DNA of 64,000 nucleotides from Hydrogenophaga sp. PAMC20947. GTDB taxonomy: Bacteria > Pseudomonadota > Gammaproteobacteria > Burkholderiales > Burkholderiaceae_C. This document shows positions 35,804 to 44,457 of the stretch, in pieces; the stretch's first letter is position 1, and each line of letters starts with the position of its first letter. The DNA lies in contig NZ_CP039252.1 of the NCBI RefSeq assembly GCF_004795855.1, positions 2,170,001 through 2,234,000 on the forward strand. Reading direction: 5' to 3'. The notes under the pieces were generated by a model, which had not been told where the DNA came from, did not search any database, and saw only the letters and a list, made by a program, of their open reading frames with translations. Position numbers and translations under genes: made by a program.

Positions 35804-36370
35804 ATGCACATGTTCAAAACCACCCTCGCATCGCTTGGGCTTTTTCTGATGGGAACAGGCGCCGCGCATGCCCAGGCCATGGACCATTCCCAGATGGACC
35901 ACAGCGCCCACATGGCCACTGCGGCTTCAGAGCAGCGTCAGGCAGGCGTTGCGCAGCGTGGCACAGACGTGATGCCCTTCAACCTGGCTGCGACCACCCA
36001 TATCTTCACCAAGACGGCGCAAGGCGGTGTTCAACAGGTGGTGGTCAAGCAAGCCGACAACGCTGAGCAAGTCAAGCTGACGCGCCTGCACCTGCATGAG
36101 ATTCGCGATCAATTCCTCAAGGGGGATTTTTCAGGGCCGGAGCGCATTCATGGACAGGACATGCCCGGCCTGGCCGCATTGAAGGCGGCCCGCCCGGGGC
36201 AGATCGCCATCACCTACAGGGAACTCAAGGACGGCGCCGAACTGAGCTACACCACAACCCAGGCCGCCCTCGTGGTGGCGCTGCACGCTTGGTTTGACGC
36301 ACAGCTGTCCGACCACGGCAAGGACGCCATGGCGGGCCATGCCGCTCACGGTGCCATGCACAAACCGTGA
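35804..36370 (+). CDS. Secreted His/Met-rich protein under divergent Crp/Fnr control
   Basis: 188 residues. Signal peptide to AHAQA, then MDHSQMDHSAHM, a Met/His motif of the kind that binds Cu or Ag. The body has MPFNLAATTHIFTKTAQGGV, RLHLHEIRDQFLKGDFSGP, HGQDMPGLAALKAARPG. The tail is again His-rich (GHAAHGAMHK). I recall homologues labelled aspartate carbamoyltransferase, but no ATCase motif is present and I regard that label as an error. A role in periplasmic metal handling is inference. GGGGAAA is 5-11 bases before the ATG. Confidence 0.75.
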   Translation: MHMFKTTLASLGLFLMGTGAAHAQAMDHSQMDHSAHMATAASEQRQAGVAQRGTDVMPFNLAATTHIFTKTAQGGVQQVVVKQADNAEQVKLTRLHLHEIRDQFLKGDFSGPERIHGQDMPGLAALKAARPGQIAITYRELKDGAELSYTTTQAALVVALHAWFDAQLSDHGKDAMAGHAAHGAMHKP

Positions 36371-36415
36371 GGGCGCTTTGAGGGAAGATACGAGGCTTGG
36401 CCTGGCCAAACCCCT

Positions 36416-36440
36416 GGACCGCGAAACCATGGCGCGGTCC
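36416..36440. terminator. Hairpin between convergent genes
   Basis: Perfect 8-bp stem GGACCGCG/CGCGGTCC with a 9-base loop, lying between the 35804 gene (+) and the 36451 gene (-). No strong T-run on either side, so a terminator role is likely from position only. Confidence 0.45.
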
Positions 36441-36450
36441 GAGACGGTCT

Positions 36451-36738
36451 TCAGATCTGGGACTTGAAGTACTTGAATGAGTGAGAGAACGCGTCACGGA
36501 CTTTTTCCATCTCAGCGACCGTTTTGTCCCAGGCATCGTCCCCAGCCGCCTGAAATTCCTTGAAATTGTCCATGGCCAGCTTGGACTGGGCCCGCAGCTT
36601 GACCATCTCAGCCTTGTAGGCGTCGCGGGCATCCTGCTTCGCCTCATCGGCCTTGGCCTCCAGCTCGTCCATCTTTTTGTTGAGGTCATCAAGCTGTTGC
36701 TTCATGCTGGCGGTGTATTCGTCGCGTTTCGTGGACAT
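36451..36738 (-). CDS. Small coiled-coil protein
   Basis: 95 residues, almost entirely charged amphipathic helix (MKQQLDDLNKKMDELEAKAD, EAKQDARDAYKAEMVKLRAQ), ending FSHSFKYFKSQI. Cytoplasmic, no signal. AAGGA upstream of the ATG. Small helical proteins of this sort are common in beta-proteobacteria with no assigned role. Confidence 0.75.
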   Translation of the reverse strand: MSTKRDEYTASMKQQLDDLNKKMDELEAKADEAKQDARDAYKAEMVKLRAQSKLAMDNFKEFQAAGDDAWDKTVAEMEKVRDAFSHSFKYFKSQI

Positions 36739-36981
36739 GTCGTGGTTCCTTGAAGTTGTTTGAGTGGGGATCGAAAGCGTCTTGCTTGCGACCGCAACGA
36801 ACAACCAGCATAGGCCCTCGCGACCGGTCGAGGTTGCGCTAGGTCAATGGCCGCTCATGCGTGGTGTCGAATACGCCCAGCAGTGCTTTGATTCAAGTTG
36901 AACCCCGCGCCCAAGGCGCCGCCTGCCTCGGCAATCTTCGCGGACAAAAGCGCCAAGGGTGCGGCGCACCGGGTGTCGCAC

Positions 36982-37410
36982 TCAGTGCAGCGTATTCGCC
37001 AAGATCTGGTGCATTTCCTGCTCAAGGCTCTTGGAGGGAATGATCACCATCTGCTTGCCGCCCACTTCTGTCGAGTAGCGCGGCGTCTCGCTGGCGTGTT
37101 GATAGGCCTCGCCGAGCCGGGCAATCAATCGCCCGACTTCGATTTGCGACAGCTTGTGTTCTTCGGCGAACTCCTTGAGGCCGGTGACCTCGCCATCGTG
37201 AATCCAGGCGATGCCAAAGTTTTTGGGCGGCTTGCCGAGGAACACAAAGGCTTCGTGCTCTGCCGGAACCACCTCCAGGTGGTCAGACACCTTGTGCGCC
37301 AGTTCCTCCAGCGGCATTTTGAGTTCATCGAGTATGACCATGGCCTCGTTGCCGGCCGGCAGCGGCGGATACTCAACCTTGCTGCCAAAAATCTTGTTCA
37401 GTAGTCCCAT
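36982..37410 (-). CDS. Hypothetical soluble protein
   Basis: 142 residues (MGLLNKIFGSKVEYPPLPAG). GGAGAACAAC precedes the ATG. Mixed alpha/beta with EHEAFVFLGKPPKNFGIAWI in the middle and a final helix (EQEMHQILANTLH). Cytoplasmic. I do not recognise the family; codon use and the ribosome site support a real gene. Confidence 0.75.
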   Translation of the reverse strand: MGLLNKIFGSKVEYPPLPAGNEAMVILDELKMPLEELAHKVSDHLEVVPAEHEAFVFLGKPPKNFGIAWIHDGEVTGLKEFAEEHKLSQIEVGRLIARLGEAYQHASETPRYSTEVGGKQMVIIPSKSLEQEMHQILANTLH

Positions 37411-37836
37411 GTTGTTCTCCTTACGGAAGAATAAAAGAGAGCCTGACAACGGCCTACGCGCTCGGAGCGTGTGAGGGGCAAATGCGTCGCCAGACGCTTC
37501 AACCTTAGACCAACAGCGATCATTTTTCAAATCGGACCGACGAAATGCGATCACTGCCTCAGGGCATTCGAGATCGGGTCATGCCTTTTGCCTTCAACCC
37601 CCTTGCCCATGCCGCCATGTCACGCCCTTCTGGCATTGAATGCCTTGGCGCGATTCTTCACGTGACTTCGCGCGAGAACCGGCAGGCAACACGCTTGGTA
37701 GACGGTATTGACCACAGGTCTGGATCGATAGGTGTTTGTGTGTCAGCGCCGACCCCGTTTTGACCACCCGTGGCAGATCAGTGGTTCACCAAGCGCAGGG
37801 CAAAGGCTCGCTCGCCTGGCTGCCACTGCGCGCCGC
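37411..37836. other. Intergenic gap
   Basis: 426 bases between two leftward genes. I see no gene, repeat or clear regulatory site. Confidence 0.5.
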
Positions 37837-38067
37837 TCAAACTTCGACCTGCTCCGGGCCATCCAGCTTGACTTCTCCTTCTTCGACATAGCGGCGGAAA
37901 TCATCGACGGGCAAGGCCGCAGAGCCATGCGAATCGCCACTCACCCAGCTCAGGGTGGCGTCGGTTTCCGTGATCGACACCTCAACCGGACCTTCAGGAA
38001 TCTCAACGGCAGGGCCGTCGCCTATGCGGTATTCAACCTTGCCCACAATGCTTGCTGTTTGAACCAT
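37837..38067 (-). CDS. Small acidic protein, paralogue of the 28778-29002 gene
   Basis: 76 residues (MVQTASIVGKVEYRIGDGPA), with AAAGGAA ahead of the ATG. Aligns over its full length with the 28778 protein, including IPEGPVEVSITETDATLSWV and SGDSHGS. The conservation between copies argues that both are translated. Function unknown. Confidence 0.72.
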   Translation of the reverse strand: MVQTASIVGKVEYRIGDGPAVEIPEGPVEVSITETDATLSWVSGDSHGSAALPVDDFRRYVEEGEVKLDGPEQVEV

Positions 38068-38366
38068 CTGTATTCCTTTCAACGAACCACGAACTTTGCA
38101 CACCAGTATGCGCCCGCAAGGTTTGCCAAGCACACCGCCACCCGCGCCACATGCAAGGTCTTACACCTGCGAACGGGGCATGGGCTGGCTGGCAAACAGA
38201 ATCGCATGTGTTTGGAACCCGGTGTTTGAAGGCAACAGTCCATCCGGGCAATGTGCATTCGCGCAGCAAATTGATGGCCGGGTGCCGGCTGTAAGACTTC
38301 CCGCCTTCGTTTGACCAAAAGATGTACACCGCTACACACCATTTTTCGAATGCAACGGATCCCCCC

Positions 38367-38840
38367 ATGTTCTTGATAAAAACCCTCTCTGTTTTTGCAC
38401 TGGGCTTGGCCCTGTTCGCTCCGGCCTTTGCCGCTGAGCCCGTGAGCACCAGTTATTTTGGCAACACCGCGATTGGCGGGAAAGACACGGTGTCTTACTT
38501 CAGCGTCAAGGCGCGCTCAAGCCATCAGGTGGTCGAAGGCCTCGACCGCTTTGAGGTCGAGCACCTGGGCGCGACTTGGCGATTTGCATCGCAAGCGAGT
38601 GCCGACAAATTTACCGCCAACCCCGCCGCTTACGTGCCCGAATACAACGGCTATTGCTCCAACGCACTGGCAAGCGGCGAAGGTTTGATCAAAACCGATG
38701 GCTCTGTTTGGGAGTTTTTTGGCGACAAGCTGCACCTGTTCTACGCAGAGGCCGGCCGCCAGCGCTGGATCACCGGCGACTGGAAGGCCTACAACCAGGA
38801 GGCCGCCAAGGCTTGGGCTGCCATTCTCAAGAAGCACTGA
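38367..38840 (+). CDS. Exported YHS-domain protein
   Basis: 157 residues from MFLIKTLSVFALGLALFAPA, a signal peptide. The mature part has a YHS-type core: GNTAIGGKDTVSYFSVKARS, WRFASQASADKFTANPAAYV and PEYNGYCSNALASGEGL. YHS domains bind metals such as copper or occur beside them. The C-terminal WKAYNQEAAKAWAAILKKH is helical. Periplasmic location is likely. Several neighbours are also small exported proteins. Confidence 0.85.
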   Translation: MFLIKTLSVFALGLALFAPAFAAEPVSTSYFGNTAIGGKDTVSYFSVKARSSHQVVEGLDRFEVEHLGATWRFASQASADKFTANPAAYVPEYNGYCSNALASGEGLIKTDGSVWEFFGDKLHLFYAEAGRQRWITGDWKAYNQEAAKAWAAILKKH

Positions 38841-38889
38841 CAGCACGCCGGCGTTGGGTGCGCAGGCGCTGTCGAATCTTTTGACGTTG

Positions 38890-39843
38890 TTACTGCCTGA
38901 GCACCTGCCGGATGGTGGCGGCCAGTTCGCTGGCCACAAATTTGGCCACGTATGCGTCGGCCCCTACGGAGCTCACGTGTGCTTCGTTGGCCGTTCCGGT
39001 CAGGGACGAATGGATCACAACCGGGATCGACTTGAAGCGCTGGTCTTGCTTGATGTTGCGCGTCAGCGTGAATCCATCCATCACCGGCATTTCCAGATCG
39101 GTCAGCACAAGCGCCACTTTGTCCTGTGCGGACTTGCCTTCGGCATTGGCCTCAACTTCAATGGATTGCAAGCGCTCCCAGGCCTCTTGCCCGGTCTTGG
39201 TCATGATGTAGGGCGTGCCCATGGCGGCGAGCCCTTGTTCGATCATCATGCGCGCCACCGGCGAGTCGTCCGCGGCGAGGATGATGGATCCCTCGGGCAG
39301 GTTGACCGCCGCGCCAACCGACTGCGGGGTGATGGCTTCTTCTGCCGTGTGCATGACGTTGCGCAGGATCTGCTCCACGTCCAGCACCTGGACCAGGCGG
39401 CTCTTTTCAGCATCGCCGTCCAGCTTGGCGATGCTGGTCACCAGATCGCCGCCATTGCCTTCGGCGGCCAGGACGTTGCTCCACTCCAGCCGCACGATTT
39501 CGTCCACTTCTTCAACGGCAAAGGCCTGGGTTGTCCGGGCGTATTCGGTCACCATCAGAATCGTGAGCCCGCGCTTGGGAACACAGCCCACCACAGCGGG
39601 CAGGTCGATCACGGGGATGATCTGGCCGCGGATGTTGGCAATACCGAGCACGTTGGCCGGGGCGTTCGCCATGGCAGTGATGGTGGGCATGACCAGGATC
39701 TCGCGCACCTTGAAAACGTTGATGCCATACAGTTCGCGGCGTTCCGTTCCAGGGGCTTCTCCCAGGCGGAACAACAGCAGTTCAAACTGGTTGTTGCCCG
39801 TGAGGTTGGTGCGCTCGTCGGCGTCGTGCAACGGGGTTGTCAT
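38890..39843 (-). CDS. cheV: Chemotaxis coupling protein CheV
   Basis: 317 residues. N-terminal CheW domain (about 15-165: YGINVFKVREILVMPTITAM, GIANIRGQIIPVIDLP) links receptors to CheA. The C-terminal receiver domain has DDSP, phospho-acceptor Asp in ALVLTDLEMPVMDG, Ser/Thr in VVIHSSL and Lys in DAYVAKF. Acts at the inner-membrane chemoreceptor array as a coupling and phosphate-sink protein. No other che genes are nearby. Confidence 0.93.
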   Translation of the reverse strand: MTTPLHDADERTNLTGNNQFELLLFRLGEAPGTERRELYGINVFKVREILVMPTITAMANAPANVLGIANIRGQIIPVIDLPAVVGCVPKRGLTILMVTEYARTTQAFAVEEVDEIVRLEWSNVLAAEGNGGDLVTSIAKLDGDAEKSRLVQVLDVEQILRNVMHTAEEAITPQSVGAAVNLPEGSIILAADDSPVARMMIEQGLAAMGTPYIMTKTGQEAWERLQSIEVEANAEGKSAQDKVALVLTDLEMPVMDGFTLTRNIKQDQRFKSIPVVIHSSLTGTANEAHVSSVGADAYVAKFVASELAATIRQVLRQ

Positions 39844-40250
39844 GCGGGAAAGCTCCGGTTTTTGGGTTCACACAGGATAGGGGCCGAAGCCACAAACCGA
39901 ACCGCACAAGAGCCCCCCAAACGCGTCGCTGTTCGGGTTTTAGCCCCGCGGTGGTGGGAGAACAGCGCTGCCAGAATCCCCGGCCGCAGGGGTCTGGCGA
40001 GGGATGTACGCCAACTTTGGCTGGCAACCGCCCCCTCGACAGCCCCAGCGTGTTGCATTCCCGCATAAGACGCACACCACACAACACGGGGGCATTGGAA
40101 AATATCGGGTTAAATTATTCCCTTTTGCCTTCGATTGCGCAATCTGGTTCAAAGGCCTGCCCTCTTCCCATTGGATTTCCCCGCGCGGTTGATCGCGGCT
40201 GTTTGGGGTCGGGCTCCGGCATTTGATTTCACTCTCTAACATTCTTCAAC
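39844..40250. other. Intergenic gap between divergent genes
   Basis: 407 bases holding the promoters of cheV (left) and the 40251 gene (right). An AT-richer patch around 40100-40135 (GGTTAAATTATTCCC) is the most promoter-like part. No gene seen. Confidence 0.45.
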
Positions 40251-40688
40251 ATGAGCGCTTTTCGCTGGCTGTTTTTAACATTTGCCTTCGCGCTGGTTTT
40301 GGGCGGCGGCGGCAATGCGCTTTCTGAGGTGTACCGTTGGAAGGACAGCAACGGAACCGTTCACTTTAGCGATCAACCGGTGTCCACTGACCCGCAGGTG
40401 GTCAAAGAAGTGGTTGTTCCAGGCCCCAACCTGGTGGGAACCTTCAAAGCCAGCCCACCCCCACCCGAGGCCGAGCCGACCGCGCCCGATACGGGCGGCG
40501 TGATCTATCTTCCAGCCAAGAAGCCCGGCATCACCGCAACAAGCCAAGACAGTTGCCAGGCAATGGCCGCGGCTTTCGCAGCCAGTCGGGCTTGCTTCAA
40601 TGCTTGCGGCCGAGACAACCGCTTCGGGAATGGCAGAAACAACACCGCTTGCGGCCACTGCACCGATCTGCCCATGCCGCGTTGTTGA
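40251..40688 (+). CDS. DUF4124-domain secreted protein
   Basis: 145 residues. Signal peptide MSAFRWLFLTFAFALVLGGG. The DUF4124 hallmark follows: EVYRWKDSNGTVHFSDQPV. After a proline-rich spacer (SPPPPEAEPTAP) comes a cysteine-rich C terminus (DSCQAMAAAFAASRACFNAC, CGHCTDLPMPRC) with six Cys, probably disulfide-bonded. Periplasmic. Biological role unknown. Confidence 0.82.
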   Translation: MSAFRWLFLTFAFALVLGGGGNALSEVYRWKDSNGTVHFSDQPVSTDPQVVKEVVVPGPNLVGTFKASPPPPEAEPTAPDTGGVIYLPAKKPGITATSQDSCQAMAAAFAASRACFNACGRDNRFGNGRNNTACGHCTDLPMPRC

Positions 40689-40850
40689 TGATCCAAACAT
40701 GGCGCATGTTCGTGCCCGTCAAGGCTTTCGCGGGATGAAGCGCGAAACGCGATTGTTGGTGTGAATTCAAGGGGGCGCAGTCTCCTTGCCTTTGGGCTGG
40801 CGCTCAGGGGCAGTGCAACCGGCGTTGTCGCCTTGCGCAGCGCCCCGCGC

Positions 40851-41345
40851 TCAAAGATTCACCGGCCGGCTCGGTATGTTGGCGGCGTAGATCAACTCCA
40901 CCGTCTTGCCATCGACCATCTGGAGCTGCACCGTCATGCGCCGAAACGACCACTTCAGGTCAACCGCTCCAAGCGCCGCGCCCGGCCGTGTCTTGGTGCT
41001 GATGGGCAGTCCGTAGCGCGCGCGCAGCGAAGCCTGCAAGGTTTTCAGCAACGCCTGGATGCGCTCGCGGGTGGCGGGTTGGGCCTGCAGGCGGATCCGC
41101 TGCAGGCGCTCAGACTCGAAGTGGAAAGTCACGGCGAAGGTCTCATCCGCAATCGAGGTGCTGGGGATTTCCAGCAACGCGCTGGGGTCCACTGAACGCT
41201 GGGTGGGCGAGGTTTCGCGGGCGTCGGGCATCAGGGCGCGGATCTCGGCCGGACTGGCTTGCATCGGTGCGTCGCGCCACAAGGTCTGGGCCGAGGCAGT
41301 CAATGCCATGCAGGTCAGCACAAGGCAGGTGAGGAAATGCTTCAT
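40851..41345 (-). CDS. Exported hypothetical protein
   Basis: 164 residues from the ATG at 41345. Signal peptide MKHFLTCLVLTCMALTASAQ. Body with SPAEIRALMPDARETSPTQR, an amphipathic long helix (RERIQALLKTLQASLRARYG) and strands at the end (LKWSFRRMTVQLQMVDGKTV). Resembles small periplasmic proteins of Burkholderiales without a named domain. Confidence 0.75.
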   Translation of the reverse strand: MKHFLTCLVLTCMALTASAQTLWRDAPMQASPAEIRALMPDARETSPTQRSVDPSALLEIPSTSIADETFAVTFHFESERLQRIRLQAQPATRERIQALLKTLQASLRARYGLPISTKTRPGAALGAVDLKWSFRRMTVQLQMVDGKTVELIYAANIPSRPVNL

Positions 41346-41439
41346 GGTGCCAAGTGTGACGCAAGTGCCCGGTTCCGGCACATTTGGGGTTGGAAGCCCA
41401 GAGCCGTGGGCCCATCCGACTCGCTCGATCATCAGAAAA

Positions 41440-41471
41440 GCCCACGTTCAAAGCGCGTGGGCGTTTTCTTT
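41440..41471. terminator. Bidirectional rho-independent terminator
   Basis: Stem GCCCACG (41440-41446) / CGTGGGC (41456-41462), with T-rich GTTTTCTTT on the + strand and TTTTCTGAT on the - strand. It lies downstream of the leftward fasciclin gene (stop at 41558), whose transcript it should end. Confidence 0.8.
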
Positions 41472-41557
41472 GATGGCGCTCAGACCATGCGGGCTGGAGA
41501 GACCTCTGCCCTGGAGCGACAGGTTGCGAAGCGCTCGCGATGGCCTCTGACTGGGGG

Positions 41558-42115
41558 TTACTTGGGCAGCAACACTTTGTCGATCACGTGGATCACGCCG
41601 TTGGACTGAACCACGTCGGCAATCGTGACCGTGGCGGCACCGCCCTTTTCGTCGGTCAGCACGACTTTGCCGCCTGCGGATTTGGCCGTCAGGGTGCCGC
41701 CACTCACGGTTTTGATCATGGCCGAGCCTTTGCCGTCCATGATCATCTTGCGGACGGCAGCGGCGTCCCATTGGCCCGCGACCACGTGGTACGTCAAAAC
41801 GTTGGTCAGCATGGCCTTGTTTTCGGGCTTGAGCAGGGCGTCAACCGTGCCGGCTGGCAAAGCAGCGAATGCAGCGTTGGTGGGCGCGAAGACGGTGAAA
41901 GGACCGGGGCCTTTCAGCGTGTCAACCAGACCCGCAGCCTTGACGGCGGCAACGAGCGTGGTGTGGTCTTTGGAATTGACGGCGTTGTCGATGATGTCTT
42001 TGGATGGCAGCATGGCTGCGCCACCGACCATGACATCGGCCATGGCAGCGACGGAGGCAGCCGACAAGACGGCGGCCAGGCCGACGGAGGTGAGTTTGCG
42101 GGAAACGACGGTCAT
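41558..42115 (-). CDS. Fasciclin-domain secreted protein
   Basis: 185 residues. Signal peptide to MADVMVGG. One FAS1 domain with the H1 motif FTVFAPTNAAFAALPAGTVD, H2-like YHVVAGQW and the final IADVVQSNGVIHVIDKVLLP. FAS1 proteins mediate adhesion or bind small ligands; in proteobacteria they are often induced by oxidative stress. AGGAGATC precedes the ATG, and a perfect inverted repeat lies about 80-120 bases upstream (42199-42236). Confidence 0.93.
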   Translation of the reverse strand: MTVVSRKLTSVGLAAVLSAASVAAMADVMVGGAAMLPSKDIIDNAVNSKDHTTLVAAVKAAGLVDTLKGPGPFTVFAPTNAAFAALPAGTVDALLKPENKAMLTNVLTYHVVAGQWDAAAVRKMIMDGKGSAMIKTVSGGTLTAKSAGGKVVLTDEKGGAATVTIADVVQSNGVIHVIDKVLLPK

Positions 42116-42198
42116 GGAAAGATCTCCTGATGGGTTGAATGTTCACCGCTGTTGTGTGCGGCTTATCTGGATACGCAGCAGGTGCGGCGCTGGATTCA

Positions 42199-42236
42199 GG
42201 TGTTTCCCAAAAACTTTCACCCCCTCCTGAAACACC
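42199..42236. promoter_or_regulatory. Inverted repeat GGTGTTTC/GAAACACC upstream of fasciclin gene
   Basis: Perfect 8-bp arms at 42199-42206 and 42229-42236, centred about 100 bases upstream of the fasciclin start. Could be an operator or hairpin; no known regulator assigned. Confidence 0.4.
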
Positions 42237-42379
42237 CGCAAACCGGCTTTGCCCCCTCGCGCGGAGGCCCGCCTGTCTGTTGAGACTGAAGCTTTGCTCA
42301 GGGCTCCGGTTTCATGGCGGGTTGAGGCAACACCGCATTGGATGAGGCTGGCGACCCGCACTGCGGCGGGGCGCGAGCG

Positions 42380-43411
42380 TCATTTCAGTGCGGCGTCCAG
42401 CATCAGCATGAACACGAAACCCGCCATGAGCATGGCCGAGGCCAGGCCCTCGAACCCGTTGCGGTGGGTTTCAGGAATGATCTCGTGGCTCACCACGAAG
42501 ATCATGGCGCCCGCCGCCACCGCCAGCCCCACCGGGTAAAACGCCGGCATGCTGCCCAGCGCCCACAGGCCCAGAATGGCGCCCAGAGGCTCAGCCAAAC
42601 CCGAGAGCGCCGCCACGCCCCACGACAAGGCAGCCCCCTTGCCCAGCGAACGCAGCGCCATGGCCACGATCAGCCCCTCGGGCATGTTCTGCAGCCCAAT
42701 GGCCAACGCCACCGAAGCCCCTGCGGCCTGCGCGGCGCCGTCGGCCCCTGCCCCCAGGGCAGTGCCCGAGTACGCAGCACCCACGGCCAGGCCTTCGGGC
42801 ACGTTGTGAATCAAGATGGCGAGCACCATCATCCAGGCGCGTTGGGTCTGCCCCAAGTCCCCAGCCGCCGCCCATTGCGTGGCATGGCCCTGCGCGGCCG
42901 GCGGCAACACCGGGTGTTCGTGCGGCATGGCCTTGTCAATGGCCAGCATCAAGCCCATGCCCAGCAACAGGCCCAAGGCCGTGAGCCCAGCCGAGCCCGT
43001 TTGCACCGCACCCGTGTTGGCCAGCATGGCCCGACCGGCTTCCAGCGAAGGCAACAGCAAGGCAAAGATGGCCGCCGACAGCATCACCCCGGCCGAAAAT
43101 GCCATCAACGCCGATTCCTGCCGCTTGCTCACCCGCTGCACCAGAAACACCGGCAAGGCCCCCACCGCCGTGGCCAACGCTGCGAGCAGCGAAGCCTGCA
43201 CCCCCGCCGTCATGGCGCTGCTGGCACCCGTGGCGTCCCACCACAACCGGGTTGGCGCCCAGAACGTGCTGCCCGCCATCAACCCCGCCATCAACAGCAG
43301 GCCCGCGCCCAAGGCCAGCAAGGCATTGCGCAAGGCAAACGGCGGCAATGGCCGTTCCAGCTGTTGAAGCTGGAACCACACGGGCTGGATCTGGCGGATA
43401 AAGGCGGTCAT
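42380..43411 (-). CDS. ZIP-family metal transporter
   Basis: 343 residues with about eight hydrophobic helices. Helix IV/V metal-site motifs: ILIHNVPEGLAVG and GLQNMPEGLIVAM, plus a SHEIIPETH ending. An additional N-terminal helix pair precedes the usual ZIP core. It would import Zn2+, Fe2+ or Mn2+. A Fur-box-like site is 32 bases upstream of the start, so iron-dependent repression is likely and Fe2+ is a plausible substrate. Start at ATG 43411; TTG at 43417 is an alternative. Confidence 0.92.
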   Translation of the reverse strand: MTAFIRQIQPVWFQLQQLERPLPPFALRNALLALGAGLLLMAGLMAGSTFWAPTRLWWDATGASSAMTAGVQASLLAALATAVGALPVFLVQRVSKRQESALMAFSAGVMLSAAIFALLLPSLEAGRAMLANTGAVQTGSAGLTALGLLLGMGLMLAIDKAMPHEHPVLPPAAQGHATQWAAAGDLGQTQRAWMMVLAILIHNVPEGLAVGAAYSGTALGAGADGAAQAAGASVALAIGLQNMPEGLIVAMALRSLGKGAALSWGVAALSGLAEPLGAILGLWALGSMPAFYPVGLAVAAGAMIFVVSHEIIPETHRNGFEGLASAMLMAGFVFMLMLDAALK

Positions 43412-43440
43412 GAGCAAAGCGCTTGGAAGCGAAGTTCTTT

Positions 43441-43459
43441 ATTGAGAATGATTCTCATT
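43441..43459. promoter_or_regulatory. Fur-box-like operator
   Basis: ATTGAGAATGATTCTCATT, with a perfect 15-bp interrupted palindrome (TGAGAAT-G-ATTCTCA, 43443-43457). It matches the GATAATGATAATCATTATC consensus well and lies just upstream of the ZIP transporter gene. Confidence 0.8.
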
Positions 43460-43725
43460 CTATTCAAACCATGGCGCTTGTCCATTTGAAAGTGGCAATG
43501 GGGGCGATAGCGGGCACAAGGTGGCGCGCTGGCCAGCGCTCGACACCGGTTCTGCGTGGCGGCATCGCGGACTGATGGCGGGTTGGGGGTTGGGTTCCGC
43601 AGGCGCTTTGGATGGGGCGTGCAGGGGGCGCAGGTCAAAAATGGGCCGCTTCAGCCCATGCCTGGGCGCACATTGTGCAGCCCTACCCAGTCTGAAGGCA
43701 TTCCACATGCCTACAATCGCGCCCA
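43460..43725. other. Short gap
   Basis: No gene seen between the ZIP operator and the small membrane-protein gene at 43726. Confidence 0.4.
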
Positions 43726-43863
43726 ATGAAAATCATCAACTCCATCATGGTCGTTATTGGCTGGGTCTTCGCCATTTGTGCGGTGCTGTCTGCCCTCGGT
43801 CTGGGCTCGGTGCACCTGCATTTTGGCCCGTTCGATTTCCATTTGCCGACGCATTTCCGCTGA
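43726..43863 (+). CDS. Small membrane protein (45 aa)
   Basis: MKIINSIMVVIGWVFAICAV is one long hydrophobic helix. The tail GSVHLHFGPFDFHLPTHFR carries four histidines. No recognisable family. The hydrophobic helix, proper ATG and stop, and codon use support a real small ORF. No good Shine-Dalgarno is visible, so expression is uncertain. A transposase remnant begins 28 bases after its stop. Confidence 0.5.
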   Translation: MKIINSIMVVIGWVFAICAVLSALGLGSVHLHFGPFDFHLPTHFR

Positions 43864-43890
43864 ACCTGCCCAACCCGGTCCACGCCCTCG

Positions 43891-44025
43891 GGGCCAGATA
43901 CGGTCTTGAACGGCACGGAAATTTATCGAAAAATGGGCATCAAGCAGGATGGGTAACTTGAGTGCACCCTAGTTCTGGCGCCCCAGCTTGCGCATGCAGC
44001 CGGCAATTGCCGCAGTGGGCGCCAA
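43891..44025 (-). mobile_element. IS110-type remnant (copy E), decayed
   Basis: GGGCCAGATACGGTCTTGAA, GGGCATCAAGCAGGATGGGT, AACTTGAGTGCACCCTAGTT, TTGCGCATGCAGCCGGCAAT and TGGGCGCCAAAG follow the order seen in copy A. No open frame. Confidence 0.65.
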
Positions 44026-44118
44026 AGACCGATAACGGGAACATGTACAGCACAGGTCGATACAACCACTTCAGGCCACTACCCTGAAGAGCGCGGCCGA
44101 GGCCTTTGGCTCAAAAGG

Positions 44119-44457
44119 TCACGGCTTGACAGTCAGCTCATCGTGAATCGTGTGGGCGCCCTCTGCGACCCGAGCGGCGCTGAGGGCTGTATCGATATCC
44201 CTTTGGCTTTGCATCTCACCCGTGAGCCGAACGTCGCCCTTGGTGGTAACGACTGTGATGTCCAGTCCCGCCAAGCTGGGTTCGCTGTTAAGCGCGGACT
44301 TGACGTGGGCGGTGACGTCAATGTCCGAGACGTTGTCGGCTGCGCCTTCACTTGCAGTCGGCGCGTGAAGGGACATCCTGGCCTCAGGCTTGCTGCATGC
44401 GGTCAGCAGCATCGTGCAGCAGGCAGTCAACAAAAGCAATTGGGTGGTGGATTTCAT
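44119..44457 (-). CDS. BON-domain lipoprotein
   Basis: 112 residues. Signal peptide with lipobox TMLLTACSKP, so probably an envelope lipoprotein. The BON domain (VSDIDVTAHVKSALNSEPSL, LDITVVTTKGDVRLTGEMQS, AARVAEGAHTIHDELTV) is a small phospholipid-binding or structural fold related to OsmY, often induced by osmotic stress. No partner gene nearby. Confidence 0.88.
   Translation of the reverse strand: MKSTTQLLLLTACCTMLLTACSKPEARMSLHAPTASEGAADNVSDIDVTAHVKSALNSEPSLAGLDITVVTTKGDVRLTGEMQSQRDIDTALSAARVAEGAHTIHDELTVKP

Noticed and set aside
38698..40068. 456-codon open frame opposite cheV
   Set aside because: Antisense shadow of CheV; no domain and no ribosome site. The cheV assignment explains the DNA.
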